Part shown: piece by piece, positions 54,979 to 64,000 of the stretch
How the letters are laid out: each line of letters opens with the position of its first letter
Numbering within the stretch: the stretch's first letter is position 1
Source: Gymnothorax reevesii
Taxonomy: Eukaryota > Chordata > Actinopteri > Anguilliformes > Muraenidae
Reading direction: 5' to 3'
DNA length: 64,000 nucleotides
Assembly (NCBI GenBank): GCA_029721435.1
Contig: CM056574.1
Span: 6,449,001 to 6,513,000, forward strand
Notes under the pieces: model-generated
What the model saw: only the letters and a program-made list of their open reading frames with translations
What the model was told of the DNA's origin: nothing
The model's database searches: none
Made by a program: the position numbers and the translations under genes

Positions 54979-55659
54979 TTTCTGAACAAAAAAGGGGAAA
55001 AAAATTCAAGTCTGTAATGCAGTGTTAGGAGTTTTTTTTCCCCAGGTGTATCTTAAGTTATGTGCTTAACATACTTGTTCAACAGAGAAGCATTAAAATA
55101 ATGACAACAAGAGAGTGGACCTTTGCTTAAGACTCAGTCGGACTCCAAAGGCACCGAGTTATCCCTGAATCGGAGACCTGCACAGGATTGTGGGAGATTT
55201 CAGCACGATTTCTGTTCATGGGAGTGTGCGCGAGACACTGGGAGAGGGGCAGCATTAGTCTCTGAGCTCAGTCTAATCACTCATGTTTCACTTCCTTCCT
55301 GCCCTGACCTGGAATCCAGGTCCGCCATTAAAAGGGAGATTCCAATCTGCTACTCAAGGCTTCAAGGAGTAAGGAAGTAGGAGTTAGGAGTTTCCTCAAA
55401 GATATCTTGAGAACAGACCCCCCCTCCCCCACCCCCAAGTGTTCTTTTGTTCAAAATGCCCGACAACAGAGCGGCAATCGACCCCGAGGATTTGCCTCCA
55501 ACCCCACCCACTGTGTCCGTAACAGACGGCGCTTCGAACGAATGCCTGAAGGAACGAGGACGTTCTGTTTGCTCAATTTAGCGTTTCTCTCCGCAAAGGA
55601 GGAAAGGAAGGAGGTGAAATATGAGCGAAAGAGAATGAGGCGTCAGTCTCCGCCCCCCT

Positions 55660-63595
<7,936 letters not shown>

Positions 63596-64000
63596 CTAAA
63601 CGGACATACAGAGATCAATCAAACCCGGGGAACAGGGAGGTACTGCATCTTATAAAGTCCTAATACTAAAACCCAAACTAAAAAGTCCATTCAAAACCAA
63701 AAGTTCACCGAGGCAAAATGATATTATATTTGACTATAACAGTACATTCTTTACAATGAACAGACTACTACCCCACCACAGATTTATTTCCCCAAGATGC
63801 AGACGTGAAGTTTCCAATACGATTCTTATTGCTATTCTTCTCCTCCTGTTTTAGTGCCCATCGAGAAAGCCCTGCTGCCGATGAGCCCCATAGTCCCATA
63901 AGACGGCCTCTGTGAATTAGCCTCGAGCCACTGAGCAAATCCAGTCAGGAGAGACCTCCCCTAGTACACAGGGCTCACCATGAAATATCAGGTACGGCCC
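63596..64000. other. nsd2: nsd2 intron, runs off the window
   Basis: No exon or repeat recognised in the last 405 bases. Confidence 0.5.

Overview
The window is vertebrate nuclear DNA, almost certainly from a teleost fish. It holds two genes I recognise with confidence, letm1 and nsd2, both spliced, both on the minus strand and both with GT-AG introns. A third spliced gene, a coiled-coil protein I cannot name, lies on the plus strand. Most of the remaining sequence is transposon debris, minisatellites and CA microsatellites of the kind typical of fish genomes: Tc1/mariner copies, short inverted-repeat elements and LINE fragments. I cannot name the species.

Layout. (1) Positions 1-1379 are the end of a Tc1-like element on the minus strand, broken by two opposed copies of a hairpin-ended repeat. 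(2) About 1831-11625 is the 3' half of the plus-strand coiled-coil gene. Eleven well-supported exons join in frame into 402 residues plus a stop. A 2.9-kb long-inverted-repeat element sits in the last intron. (3) 11626-14551 is a short convergent intergenic stretch with a piggyBac-like MITE and hairpin-ended repeats. (4) 14552-40602 is letm1, with 13 coding exons that join without a frame error into 744 residues; human LETM1 has 739. A roughly 3.9-kb region downstream of its stop codon is probably 3'UTR. (5) 40603-54300 is intergenic and transposon-dense. It includes a three-deep nest (Tc1, then a hairpin-ended repeat, then another Tc1) and a Tc1 split by an internally deleted LINE that itself carries an LTR-like insert. 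(6) 54300-63595 is the 3' half of nsd2: seven exons coding for the AWS, SET, post-SET and C-terminal PHD/C5HCH regions. Its 5' exons lie beyond the right edge.

The genes do not form an operon. LETM1 is an inner-mitochondrial-membrane cation-exchange and volume-control protein, and NSD2 is a nuclear H3K36 dimethyltransferase. They are linked here as they are in the Wolf-Hirschhorn region of human 4p16.3. In human the two are divergent (head to head), whereas here both point the same way.

Two patterns stand out. The first is a set of repeats whose ends form short hairpins of different sequence but conserved pairing, several accompanied by GGAC runs. The second is tandem duplication that starts at splice junctions, copying donor or acceptor sites into introns.
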